Below, piece after piece: positions 1 to 5,808 of a DNA stretch of 6,282 bases. Source of the stretch: Thermogutta sp. (GTDB lineage: Bacteria; Planctomycetota; Planctomycetia; Pirellulales; Thermoguttaceae); the NCBI GenBank assembly GCA_012798155.1, contig JAAZNR010000528.1:1-6282 (forward strand), in the 5' to 3' direction. A model generated the notes under the pieces. It was not told where the DNA came from. It worked only from the letters and a program-made list of their open reading frames with translations, and did no database searches. Each line of letters begins with the position of its first letter. The first letter of the stretch is position 1. Both the position numbers and the translations under genes were made by a program.

Positions 1-20
1 GAGCCATGCGGAGGGGTCGG

Positions 21-121
21 TTCGTCGCAAATGGTGACCGGAAACGTAAACTTTCGGACGCGGGCGGAAACGGGCAGGCCGACAAGTTCGTCGTAAATGG
101 TGAACGTAAACTTTCGGACGC
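21..121. repeat. Interrupted direct repeat, two copies
   Basis: Copy one (21-61, 41 bp) and copy two (87-121, 35 bp) are the same sequence apart from one substitution (position 27 C versus 93 T) and a 6-bp block, CCGGAA, that is absent from copy two. Both end in the same block, ACGTAAACTTTCGGACGC. A 25-bp spacer separates them. No open reading frame of useful length crosses the pair. It may be a relic of a dispersed or mobile repeat; I do not recognise the family. Confidence 0.7.
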
Positions 122-150
122 CGCTCACTCCGCCGGCGGCTACATTCGGG

Positions 151-197
151 AATCGAAGGAACCAGTCTGAGACTAATCGAAGAGACCAGTCGGAGAT
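151..197. repeat. 24-bp tandem duplication
   Basis: Two units, at 151-173 and 175-197, align over 23 bp with four mismatches and share the core AATCGAAG..ACCAGTC. The period is exactly 24 bp. The copies contain stop codons in the forward frames (for example TGA at 168-170), so this does not look like a repeat within a protein. It is probably a local duplication in non-coding DNA. Confidence 0.6.
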
Positions 198-636
198 TAC
201 CTGTCGTGCAAAACGCATTCCGGTGATTGGGCAAATCGCGCACTCCAGCCAATGATCCTATGGGGAACTGCCGCAACGGAATGCGAAACCAGCCGTTCAA
301 ACTTCTAAATCGGCCCATTCTTCAGGGACAGGCTCGCATCCGTGTCGGCATGGCTTCCCAAACATTCGAAATACCCGGCATGTAGTCATATTGACGTTTT
401 CTTGGAATGGCAAAAATTCGGCTCGATCCGGGGAGTGCGCCTTTCCGCGATTTCGTTTTGTTGCCTCGTTGCTTGCAGGCAACGCCGCTCGTAAAATGTC
501 GCCTATCGCTGCCGTAAATCGGTCCGGCTTTCCTGCCGGGCGTAGCGCTTTTCGACATCCTCGCGAGGTCTTAATTTTACTACGCAGGATAAGAAGCTGG
601 GGAAACTGGGGTACGCCGCTTTGTGAGTCTGCGTAA
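198..636. other. Gene-poor stretch, no supported feature
   Basis: Short open frames occur on both strands here (up to about 80 residues). None has a convincing ribosome binding site, recognisable motif or domain, and their predicted peptides are rich in Arg, Ser and Pro, as expected from chance translation of GC-rich DNA. I see no tRNA-like cloverleaf and no clear promoter or terminator. Confidence 0.5.
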
Positions 637-661
637 GATCGCTAAGCCGGTTTCGGCGATC
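637..661. repeat. Small inverted repeat (GATCGC/GCGATC)
   Basis: GATCGC at 637-642 is the exact reverse complement of GCGATC at 656-661, with a 13-base loop that itself contains CCG/CGG. No T-run follows on either strand, so it is not a typical intrinsic terminator. Its function is unknown. Confidence 0.35.
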
Positions 662-674
662 CTGCCCCGTAAAA

Positions 675-706
675 TTAACTGCGTCTTACTGTGTCTTAAC
701 TGCGTC
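675..706. repeat. Three tandem 10-11 bp units
   Basis: TTAACTGCGTC occurs at 675-685 and again at 696-706. A degenerate unit, TTACTGTGTC (686-695), fills the space between them exactly. The period of about 10.5 bp is one helical turn, so all copies would face the same side of the DNA, as in some regulator-binding arrays. No gene starts close downstream, so a regulatory role is only a possibility. Confidence 0.55.
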
Positions 707-739
707 AGCACGTGGGAGCCTGACGCCCGGCACGTGCTG
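706..739. repeat. Perfect 9-bp inverted repeat, hairpin-forming
   Basis: CAGCACGTG (706-714) and CACGTGCTG (731-739) are perfect reverse complements around a 16-base centre. Each arm contains the palindrome CACGTG. The structure overlaps the end of the preceding triple repeat by one base and lies 16 bp before the left end of the 756-917 element. No T-tract follows. It could be a dispersed palindromic repeat or a binding site. Confidence 0.55.
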
Positions 740-755
740 CTCGCAGGCGATGAAT

Positions 756-917
756 GGACTTTTGCAAACTGCTCCCCTCTCCCTCTGGGAGAGGGGGAGC
801 GGGTGAGGGCTTGGTGAAGTTGGGCAATCACGGCAAGCCGTTTTCGCGCCTAATTGCCCTCACCATAACCCTCTTCCAAGGCGGACGAGAACTTGTCACC
901 ACAATTTGCAAAAGTCC
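756..917. mobile_element. MITE/REP-like element with 13-bp terminal inverted repeats
   Basis: GGACTTTTGCAAA (756-768) is perfectly inverted as TTTGCAAAAGTCC (905-917), bounding 162 bp. Inside it, 771-800 forms a strong hairpin, with a 13-base arm GCTCCCCTCTCCC, a TCT loop, and a right arm carrying one extra G. GGTGAGGGC (802-810) is inverted as GCCCTCACC (856-864). The nested palindromes resemble the CCCTCTCCC..GGGAGAGGG class of REP/BIME elements common in many bacterial genomes (established knowledge). The outer TIRs make it look like a non-autonomous transposable unit. There is no coding capacity beyond chance frames and I see no clear target-site duplication, so mobility is inferred. Confidence 0.65.
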
Positions 918-1158
918 GGTGATGAGCTTGTTCCGCCGAGAGTTGGGACTGCCGACCGCTAGCATGCCCGCCGCAACTCCGGCCCTGCGAATCGACATCG
1001 TATCCAGGACCGGTGCCCGCGCGAAATGAGCGAGCCGCACACCTCCCGGCGACGAGACCAATCGCCCGGAAACGCTTGGTTCCGGTTCGTACGCTCGTCC
1101 GCACGGGAACCGGCTCTCACCAAGATACAGCTCCCACCAAGATATGGTCGCGACATGC
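918..1158. other. Non-coding stretch with a hairpin and short direct repeat
   Basis: No gene is supported here; the overlapping open frames on both strands lack motifs and ribosome binding sites. Two structures are visible. CCGGTTC (1082-1088) is inverted as GAACCGG (1107-1113) and could fold into a 7-bp stem. CACCAAGATA is directly repeated at 1118-1127 and 1135-1144, 17 bp apart. Neither has a recognised function. Confidence 0.4.
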
Positions 1159-1246
1159 TGTCGCATCGGCGCCCGAGAGGGTATATGATGTCCCGTCGGC
1201 GCGCGGTGGTATATGATGTCGAATCGGCGCGCAAGGGGATATATTT
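1159..1246. repeat. Three tandem 28-30 bp units upstream of the operon
   Basis: The units lie at 1159-1188, 1189-1216 and 1217-1246. Each has the order TGTC, a variable triplet, TCGGCGC, a GC-rich block, then GGTATATGA or GGATATATT. The GC-rich and TATA-rich blocks alternate with almost no spacer, so this is a tandem array and not a CRISPR. The last unit ends about 155 bp before the flavodoxin start codon, so the array could hold repeated binding sites or promoter-like TATATGAT boxes. That role is inferred from position only. Confidence 0.65.
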
Positions 1247-1280
1247 CGGGTAAGCGTGTTCCTTCCGGTTTCGGGATGAG

Positions 1281-1302
1281 CGCGTTTTTATGGATGAACG
1301 CG
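1281..1302. promoter_or_regulatory. Inverted repeat in the flavodoxin leader
   Basis: CGCGTT (1281-1286) is inverted as AACGCG (1297-1302), with a 10-base A/T-rich centre. It also lies in a direct repeat, GATGAGCGCGTT (1275-1286) followed by GATGAACGCGTT (1293-1304). It sits about 100 bp before the first gene of the operon, a plausible place for an operator, but nothing identifies a binding protein. Confidence 0.25.
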
Positions 1303-1386
1303 TTCGTGACTCGCCGGCTTGAAGGAGCGTCTTCCGGCAGGCTACCTATTGTGCCGGATACGCGTCAGGAGTGCTCGGCTTAGCTT

Positions 1387-1392
1387 AGGAGG
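1387..1392 (+). promoter_or_regulatory. Ribosome binding site of the flavodoxin gene
   Basis: A full AGGAGG lies 8 bases before the ATG at 1401. This strongly supports that start and argues against reading the overlapping open frame that begins at 1319. Confidence 0.85.
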
Positions 1393-1400
1393 CTGCGGAT

Positions 1401-2000
1401 ATGGTACGGGTCGTAGTCGTGTATCACAGCAGGTTTGGACACACACGCCGGCAGGCCGAGGCCGTTCATCGAGGCGCCGGGAGCGTCCCCGGCACGAAGG
1501 CCGAACTGTGGACCGTGCAGCAGGCGATCGACGATTTGGACGGCTTGGATTCCGCCGACGCCATTGTGTTTGGATGCCCTACGTACATGGGCAATATGTC
1601 GGCCGAGATGAAGCGGTTCATGGAGGCCGCGGTCGGCAAGTGGTTCACGCAATCGTGGCGCAACAAAATCGCCGGTGCGTTCACCAATTCCAGTTCGTTT
1701 TCCGGCGACAAACTGAACACGCTCGTGGGCTTGATGATAAACGCGCTCCAGCATGGTATGATCTATGTCGGCTTGGGAATGTTGCCCGCCGCCAACCGGC
1801 CGGACGGTATGAATTCCCTCCAAGGTCCCGGACCCGACGCGCACAATCGCGTCGGATCTTGCATCGGGCCGATGGCTGCCAGCTTTCAGGTTGCTCCGGA
1901 AGAGGCCCCGTCGCCCGGCGACTTGGAGACGGCCGAGGCCTACGGTCGGCGCATAGCCGAGGTAGCACGTCAAATGAAGGTGGATCGCGAAGCCTCGTAA
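1401..2000 (+). CDS. Flavodoxin-family protein, WrbA-like NAD(P)H:quinone oxidoreductase
   Basis: This 199-residue cytoplasmic protein has the flavodoxin fold. Residues 2-8 form the first beta strand, followed by the FMN phosphate-binding loop SRFGHT (10-15). The family's second flavin-contacting segment appears as GCPTYMGNMSAEMKRF (58-73), very close to the PTRFGNM segment of WrbA. The third region, FTNSSSFSGDKLNT (94-107), and HGM (118-120) correspond to WrbA's glycine-rich loop and conserved His-Gly-Met. Length matches the family (about 190-200 residues). WrbA-type proteins bind FMN and reduce quinones by two electrons from NAD(P)H; whether this one does is inferred. The SSFSGDKLNT loop differs from classical WrbA (TGT..GGQE), so it may belong to the wider 'flavodoxin family protein' group. 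It is the first gene of a probable operon, ending 56 bp before the propeller gene. Confidence 0.85.
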   Translation: MVRVVVVYHSRFGHTRRQAEAVHRGAGSVPGTKAELWTVQQAIDDLDGLDSADAIVFGCPTYMGNMSAEMKRFMEAAVGKWFTQSWRNKIAGAFTNSSSFSGDKLNTLVGLMINALQHGMIYVGLGMLPAANRPDGMNSLQGPGPDAHNRVGSCIGPMAASFQVAPEEAPSPGDLETAEAYGRRIAEVARQMKVDREAS

Positions 2001-2056
2001 ACGAATGCGTTCTCGCGGGGTCGGCGATCGAGTCCCTAACGATGGGAGAAGGCACC

Positions 2057-3238
2057 ATGTTGAGAGCACTTGGGGTTGCCCTGCTTGTCGCCTTGCCGGC
2101 GGTTGCATCATCGTCGGCCGGCGAAGTCGTGTTCGAAGGTCATCGCATCGGCAATTTTCGCAGCGAGGCCTGCGGCGCGGCCGATTTCAACAACGACGGC
2201 AAACTGGACGTCGTGGCCGGCCCCTTCGTCTACCTGGCCCCTGATTGGAAGGCCTTCAAGTTTCGCGAAATCAAAGGCGAGGTGGACGAGCAAGGCAAGG
2301 GCTACATGTGGAACTTCGCCGACTTGCCGCTGGACGCGGACGGCGACGGCAAGCTCGACGTGGTCTCGTGCGATTGGTTCGAGAAATGCCTGGATTGGCA
2401 CCGCAACGTGGGCTTTGAGGGGCCGATGTGGCCGCGAACCGTGATCGACGTCAGCGAAAACCATGAAACGGCGGACATCGCCGACTTGGACGGCGACGGC
2501 GTCGCGGACGAGATCATCCCGAATGTGGGAATCTCGGTCTGGTGGGAGGCCGTGCCCGGCAACGGTACCGTGCAATGGAAACGGTACGTCATCAGCGAGA
2601 AGCGGATGAACTTCGGCGCCGGCGTGGGGGACGTCAACGGCGACGGGCGCCCCGATTTCCTCCGGCCCGAGGCCTGGTTCGAGGCCCCCGCCGATCCGCG
2701 AAACGGCACCTGGATCGAACACCCCTGGAAGCTGGGCGGCGCCGACGAGGCCACCTCCGATCATACGCCGCAGATCTTGGTGATCGACGTCAACGGGGAC
2801 GGATTGAACGACGTGGTGACCAGCTCGGCCCATAAATACGGCATCTTCTGGTACGAACAACAGCGCCAAGGCGATCAGATTTCCTGGAAGCGCCACGTCA
2901 TCGACGACTCCTGGACGCAAGCCCATTCCCTCACCCTGGGCGACATCAACGGCGACGGCATCCCGGACCTGGTGACCGGGAAGCGTTTCATGGCCCATAA
3001 CGGCGGCGATCCGGGCGAGTTCGAACCGCTGGGCGTGTATTGGTATGAATTGCAAAGGACGCCGGCAGCCCGCTGGATCAAGCACGTAATCACGTATGAC
3101 CAGGGCATTGGCTCGGGGTTGAATATACCCGTCGTGGACATGGACGGAGACGGGGACCTCGACGTCGTCGTCACGGGCAAATGGGGCGGCCCGATGTGGT
3201 TCGAGAACAAGGGGCCGGCACCTGGCGCGGGGAAATAG
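2057..3238 (+). CDS. Secreted FG-GAP/VCBS seven-bladed beta-propeller protein
   Basis: The 393-residue product has a Sec-type signal peptide (hydrophobic residues 3-17, likely cleavage near 17-22 in the AVASSSAG region). Seven Ca-binding loops of the DxDxDGxxD type follow, starting at residues 43, 93, 143, 192, 244, 296 and 361 (for example DFNNDGKLD, DADGDGKLD, DINGDGIPD). The spacing is close to 50 residues except for a longer last blade, so the whole mature protein is one closed seven-bladed propeller. Most blades also carry an aromatic W-W/Y-E strand (VWWE, FWYE, YWYE, MWFE). No enzymatic domain is present. Such proteins are abundant in planctomycetes and their ligands are mostly unknown. 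I chose ATG 2057 because the signal peptide starts cleanly there after a GGGAGAAGG purine stretch; ATG 2042, in frame five codons earlier, is the alternative. Upstream reading to 1319 overlaps the flavodoxin gene and is not real. Confidence 0.88.
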   Translation: MLRALGVALLVALPAVASSSAGEVVFEGHRIGNFRSEACGAADFNNDGKLDVVAGPFVYLAPDWKAFKFREIKGEVDEQGKGYMWNFADLPLDADGDGKLDVVSCDWFEKCLDWHRNVGFEGPMWPRTVIDVSENHETADIADLDGDGVADEIIPNVGISVWWEAVPGNGTVQWKRYVISEKRMNFGAGVGDVNGDGRPDFLRPEAWFEAPADPRNGTWIEHPWKLGGADEATSDHTPQILVIDVNGDGLNDVVTSSAHKYGIFWYEQQRQGDQISWKRHVIDDSWTQAHSLTLGDINGDGIPDLVTGKRFMAHNGGDPGEFEPLGVYWYELQRTPAARWIKHVITYDQGIGSGLNIPVVDMDGDGDLDVVVTGKWGGPMWFENKGPAPGAGK

Positions 3239-3391
3239 CCCCGGCAACCGGGCGATCCGTAGTCCTCGCGCTCGATCCGTACGCCGGGCGTGGGGATAGT
3301 CGTAATTCCACCGTGGACCGTGGGGCCGCCGCCTCGCCGAAGCGGCGACAGGGGACACGGGCTTGTGCGTTGACATGAGCGGAGGTGCAAC
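3239..3391. repeat. GC-rich intergenic hairpins between propeller and glycosidase genes
   Basis: Directly after the propeller stop codon, 3240-3252 folds as CCCGG, CAA loop, CCGGG. CGATCCGTA is directly repeated at 3253-3261 and 3274-3282. CGCCGC (3327-3332) is inverted as GCGGCG (3342-3347), followed by GACAGGGGACACGGGC. The last block, read on the - strand, resembles a widespread class of dispersed repeats containing CCCGTGTCCCCTGTCGCC (from memory, not searched). There is no T-run, so neither hairpin is a classical terminator. Transcription may continue into the next gene, with the hairpins possibly stabilising mRNA or reducing read-through. Confidence 0.4.
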
Positions 3392-5119
3392 ATGAGTCGC
3401 CCGCCATCGCAGGCATGGGCCGGTTCGTTTCCGCTATCGCTTCGTGTGTTCTCATCGCCCTGGGGCGCCTTGTTGGTCGCCTGTCTTTCGATATCCGGTT
3501 TGGCGACGGCCGGCGCGGAGGAATACCAGGATCGATTCGTCTGGGTCTTCGGCTGGGGGCTGGGCCGCGACGGAGATGTGGACGAGGTCAACCGAGTCCT
3601 GCAATCCGCCGCCGAAAACGGTTGCAATGGGGCCGTGGTTTCGTTCGGATTGGATAGCCTGTGCAAGCGCCCGCCCGAGTATTTCCGTCGCCTGGAAGCG
3701 ATTCAGGAGACCTGCCGGCGGTTGAATCTAGAGCTGATTCCCGCGGTCTTTTCGGTGGGTTACGGCGGAGGCATCCTCAGCCACAATCGCTATTTGGCTG
3801 AGGGTTTGCCCGTCAAGGAAGCCCTTTTCGTGACGCAGGGCGACCGCGCCCTGCCGGAGCCTGACCCGCCGGTGGAGGTGGCCAACGGCGGATTCGAGGA
3901 TTTTTCGGGCAACCGCTTTCGCGGTTACAATTTCCATGACCAGCCGGGGGAAGTGAGCTTTGCCGACACCCAAGTCTTCCATGGCGGCCAGGCTGCCTTG
4001 CGGATGGAGAACTTCGGCTCCAATCCGCACGGGCACGGCCGCGTGATGCAGGAGGTCGCCGTCCATCCGTACCGCTGTTATCGCGTCACGTGCTGGGTGA
4101 AAACGGAGCAATTGACGCCCCGCGGCGGGTTCCGGATTCAGGTCCTGGCGGGGGATCGGACGCTCGCCCCGCTGGAGTTCGGCCTGCCCGAGACCGCCGA
4201 TTGGACCAAGTGCACGTTCATCTTCAACAGCCTGCGATTCGATCGCGTGCGACTATATGCCGGCGTGTGGGGCGGTCGCGGCGGACGGTTCTGGCTGGAT
4301 GATTGGTCGATCGAGGAGATCGGCCCGCTCAACGTGCTGCGGCGTCCGGGAACCCCGGTCACCGTCAAAGCCGAAGACGGCACGCTTTACGAGGAGGGCA
4401 AGGATTATTTGCCCCTGGAAGATCCCGCCTACAGCCCGTACCGTGTGGATCGCGACGCCCCCGCCCTCCGGTTGACGGAGAACAGCCGTATCCGCTCCGG
4501 ACAGCGATTGCGCGTAAGCTGGTATCACTCGCAAAAGATCCATGAGTCGCAAATCACGGTTTGCATGGGCGAACCGGAGCTGTATGAGATCTTCGACCAT
4601 GAGGCCGCTCTCTTGGCGAAATACGTACAGCCGAAAAAGGTCTTGCTCAACATGGATGAAATCCGCATGGGCGGGACGTGCGAGGCCTGCCGCGGCCGGG
4701 ATATGGCGGAGCTTTTGGGAGAATGCGTGCGGCGGCAGGTCGAATCGCTGCGGCGCTACAACCCGGGTGTTGAGGTCTACATCTGGTCCGATATGTTCGA
4801 CCCCAACCACAACGCCCACGGCGATTACTACCTGGTGGAGGGCGATTTCACCGGATCGTGGAAGCACGTCCCCAAGGACGTGATCATGGCGGTCTGGGGC
4901 GGGAAACCTCGTCCCGAGAGCCTCGAGTTCTTCGCCGACCAGGGCTTCCGCATGCTGATCGCGTGCTATTACGACGCGGATGATCTGGAGGACGTCGAGG
5001 GCTGGATGCGAGAGGCCCGCGATTTGCCCGGCATACGCGGCTTCATGTACACCCCGTGGACGAAACGCTACGATCTCTTGCCGCAATTCGGCCGGTTGAT
5101 CAGCGGCCGGGGGGATTGA
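3392..5119 (+). CDS. Secreted glycoside-hydrolase-like protein, GH20-like barrel with inserted CBM
   Basis: The 575-residue product starts at ATG 3392, six bases after GGAGG (3381-3385). A long N-terminal export signal (about residues 1-42, hydrophobic 24-38) ends in AGA before EE. LVAC at 28-31 also fits a lipobox, so a lipoprotein is possible. Beta strands of a (beta/alpha)8 barrel are visible at 49-55 (FVWVFGW), 79-87 and 113-120. The barrel is then interrupted by a jelly-roll carbohydrate-binding module of the CBM4/9 type (about 161-310, beginning VANGGFED and ending FWLDDWSIEE). It resumes at 373-379 (LRVSWYH) and 416-426, with the pair D422-E423 in LLNMDEIRM. That pair sits where GH20-type enzymes place their catalytic Asp-Glu. 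Later strands are VYIWSDMF (462-469), IMAVWGG (498-504), MLIACYYD (521-528) and GFMYTPW (550-556). A CxxC (430/433) lies just after the Asp-Glu pair. Hydrolysis of a hexosaminide-like glycan is inferred; the exact family is not established. Confidence 0.6.
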   Translation: MSRPPSQAWAGSFPLSLRVFSSPWGALLVACLSISGLATAGAEEYQDRFVWVFGWGLGRDGDVDEVNRVLQSAAENGCNGAVVSFGLDSLCKRPPEYFRRLEAIQETCRRLNLELIPAVFSVGYGGGILSHNRYLAEGLPVKEALFVTQGDRALPEPDPPVEVANGGFEDFSGNRFRGYNFHDQPGEVSFADTQVFHGGQAALRMENFGSNPHGHGRVMQEVAVHPYRCYRVTCWVKTEQLTPRGGFRIQVLAGDRTLAPLEFGLPETADWTKCTFIFNSLRFDRVRLYAGVWGGRGGRFWLDDWSIEEIGPLNVLRRPGTPVTVKAEDGTLYEEGKDYLPLEDPAYSPYRVDRDAPALRLTENSRIRSGQRLRVSWYHSQKIHESQITVCMGEPELYEIFDHEAALLAKYVQPKKVLLNMDEIRMGGTCEACRGRDMAELLGECVRRQVESLRRYNPGVEVYIWSDMFDPNHNAHGDYYLVEGDFTGSWKHVPKDVIMAVWGGKPRPESLEFFADQGFRMLIACYYDADDLEDVEGWMREARDLPGIRGFMYTPWTKRYDLLPQFGRLISGRGD

Positions 5120-5250
5120 ATCGGATGCCACGGCTGCCGGCGAGTCGCATCTGCGGCCGATCCCGCAATGGGTCGCTCGGTCGCCTGCTATGTTGTCCTT
5201 AAGGGTATAGGTATAGGATCCGTATTCGTGGATATTAAGCGAGACCGAAA
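5120..5250. other. Intergenic stretch after the glycosidase gene
   Basis: No gene or convincing terminator is seen. The stretch has short repetitive bits such as GGTATA repeated at 5204-5215, and no strong stem followed by T residues, so where the + strand operon ends is not evident from the sequence. Confidence 0.4.
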
Positions 5251-5279
5251 TCCGCGAATGCACGCGAATTTTCGCGAAT
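5251..5279 (+). repeat. Three CGCGAAT repeats phased at 10 bp
   Basis: CGCGAAT occurs at 5253-5259, 5263-5269 and 5273-5279, exactly 10 bp apart. The first 19 bases of the array (5251-5269) match the reverse complement of 5774-5792 at 17 of 19 positions. Similar 'CCGCGAATnnACGCGAAT' blocks recur as dispersed intergenic repeats in planctomycetes and other environmental bacteria, as far as I recall. Here the two oppositely oriented copies bracket the IS110 remnant. Confidence 0.7.
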
Positions 5280-5342
5280 AGCGGGTATTCACGACTTTCG
5301 GAATCGTGGTATATCTACCGCGTAGACTGCTGACCGTTCCCT

Positions 5343-5547
5343 TAGGGCGTGACCCCTAGTAATCCAGGCTCGCGGCCGGAGACTTCGAGATCGAGATGTG
5401 GCATGACCACCGACAGCAGAACCGATAGCAAAACTGTACAGCGTCTCCGATGATGGATTCACGGGTGTCACCGTGCCTCCGAGACGTTAGTCAGAAGTCA
5501 GGTTCGAAGGACTCCGGGAACTCGCGATGCTCGGCCGAAGGCGGGAG
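5343..5547 (+). ncRNA. Possible IS110 bridge-RNA relic (hairpin series)
   Basis: Three stem-loops precede the transposase stub. The first pairs TAGGG (5343-5347) with CCCTA (5354-5358). The second is long: AGCGTCTC (5440-5447) pairs with GAGACGTT (5481-5488), enclosing GGA/TCC and CACGG/CCGTG (5460-5464 with 5471-5475), which leaves internal loops. The third is weaker, CTCC (5512-5515) with GGAG (5544-5547). IS110-group elements encode a structured bridge (seek) RNA of roughly 180 nt upstream of the transposase, with internal loops that pair to target and donor DNA (established for IS621 and relatives). Size, position and looped stems fit, but I cannot identify the guide sequences or element ends, so this is a hypothesis. 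Confidence 0.25.
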
Positions 5548-5555
5548 GCTCGCGT

Positions 5556-5744
5556 ATGCCTGTTGTCTTGGGTGCCTGTGAAACTCCCCCCAAGGAATTC
5601 AACGGCGATACGGTAAACCCTGTAAGGCCCTACGGCGTCGGGATCGACTGTCACTCGCGTTTCATACAGGTTTGCATGCTCGTCCAGCGTGATGCGCTTC
5701 GACGATGGGAGCGCGAGCGTCTGGGGACAACATGGCTCAATTGA
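5556..5744 (+). pseudogene. IS110-family transposase, N-terminal remnant
   Basis: The frame encodes 62 residues. The segment YGVGIDCHSRFIQVCMLV (26-43) matches the start of the DEDD (RuvC-like) domain of IS110 transposases, whose usual form is GIDVHK.f..vavl; D31 would be the first catalytic acidic residue. The following RRWERERLGTTW resembles the next part of the domain. The frame then stops at 5742-5744, whereas complete family members are about 300-400 residues, so the rest of the DEDD domain and the C-terminal serine domain are missing. GGGAGG (5543-5548) lies 7 bases before ATG 5556, so the original start seems preserved. The gene is dead by 3' truncation; the DNA between the stop and 5837 has no transposase coding that I can see. 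Confidence 0.72.
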
Positions 5745-5773
5745 TGTCGTTCCCGGGCGGCTTTATTAGTTTC

Positions 5774-5792
5774 ATTCGCGTCTATTCGCGGA
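5774..5792 (-). repeat. Inverted copy of the CGCGAAT repeat
   Basis: ATTCGCG at 5774-5780 and 5784-5790 shows the same 10-bp phasing as 5251-5279 but in the opposite orientation. Reverse-complemented, 5774-5792 matches 5251-5269 at 17 of 19 positions, differing only in a two-base spacer (AG versus GC). The two arms enclose 504 bp including the transposase remnant. Confidence 0.7.
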
Positions 5793-5808
5793 CATCAACG
5801 TAGCCTGG

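Noticed and set aside
297..558. Possible small genes on the - strand (61 and 78 residues)
   Set aside because: They overlap in different frames, have low-complexity basic composition and no recognisable motif.
828..1234. Overlapping - strand frames of 84-112 residues
   Set aside because: They overlap each other in several frames, cross the MITE-like element, and carry no motif or ribosome binding site.
1159..1246. CRISPR-like array
   Set aside because: The units are contiguous with no unique spacers, only three copies exist and the repeats diverge; no cas genes are present.
1319..2056. Long + strand frame continuing upstream of the propeller start
   Set aside because: It overlaps the well-supported flavodoxin gene in another frame, is Arg-rich with no motif, and the signal peptide with a purine-rich leader begins only at 2057.
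3238..3253. Intrinsic terminator after the propeller gene
   Set aside because: The stem is GC-rich but has a bulge and no T-run follows.
2108..3376. 422-residue open frame on the - strand
   Set aside because: It is the mirror of the propeller gene: GAC/GGC-rich Ca-binding loops read in antisense give Val/Asp/His-rich repeats. It has no ribosome binding site and no independent domain.
4253..5263. 336-residue open frame on the - strand
   Set aside because: It is antisense to the glycosidase-like gene, whose domain motifs are clear on the + strand; the antisense peptide shows no family features.
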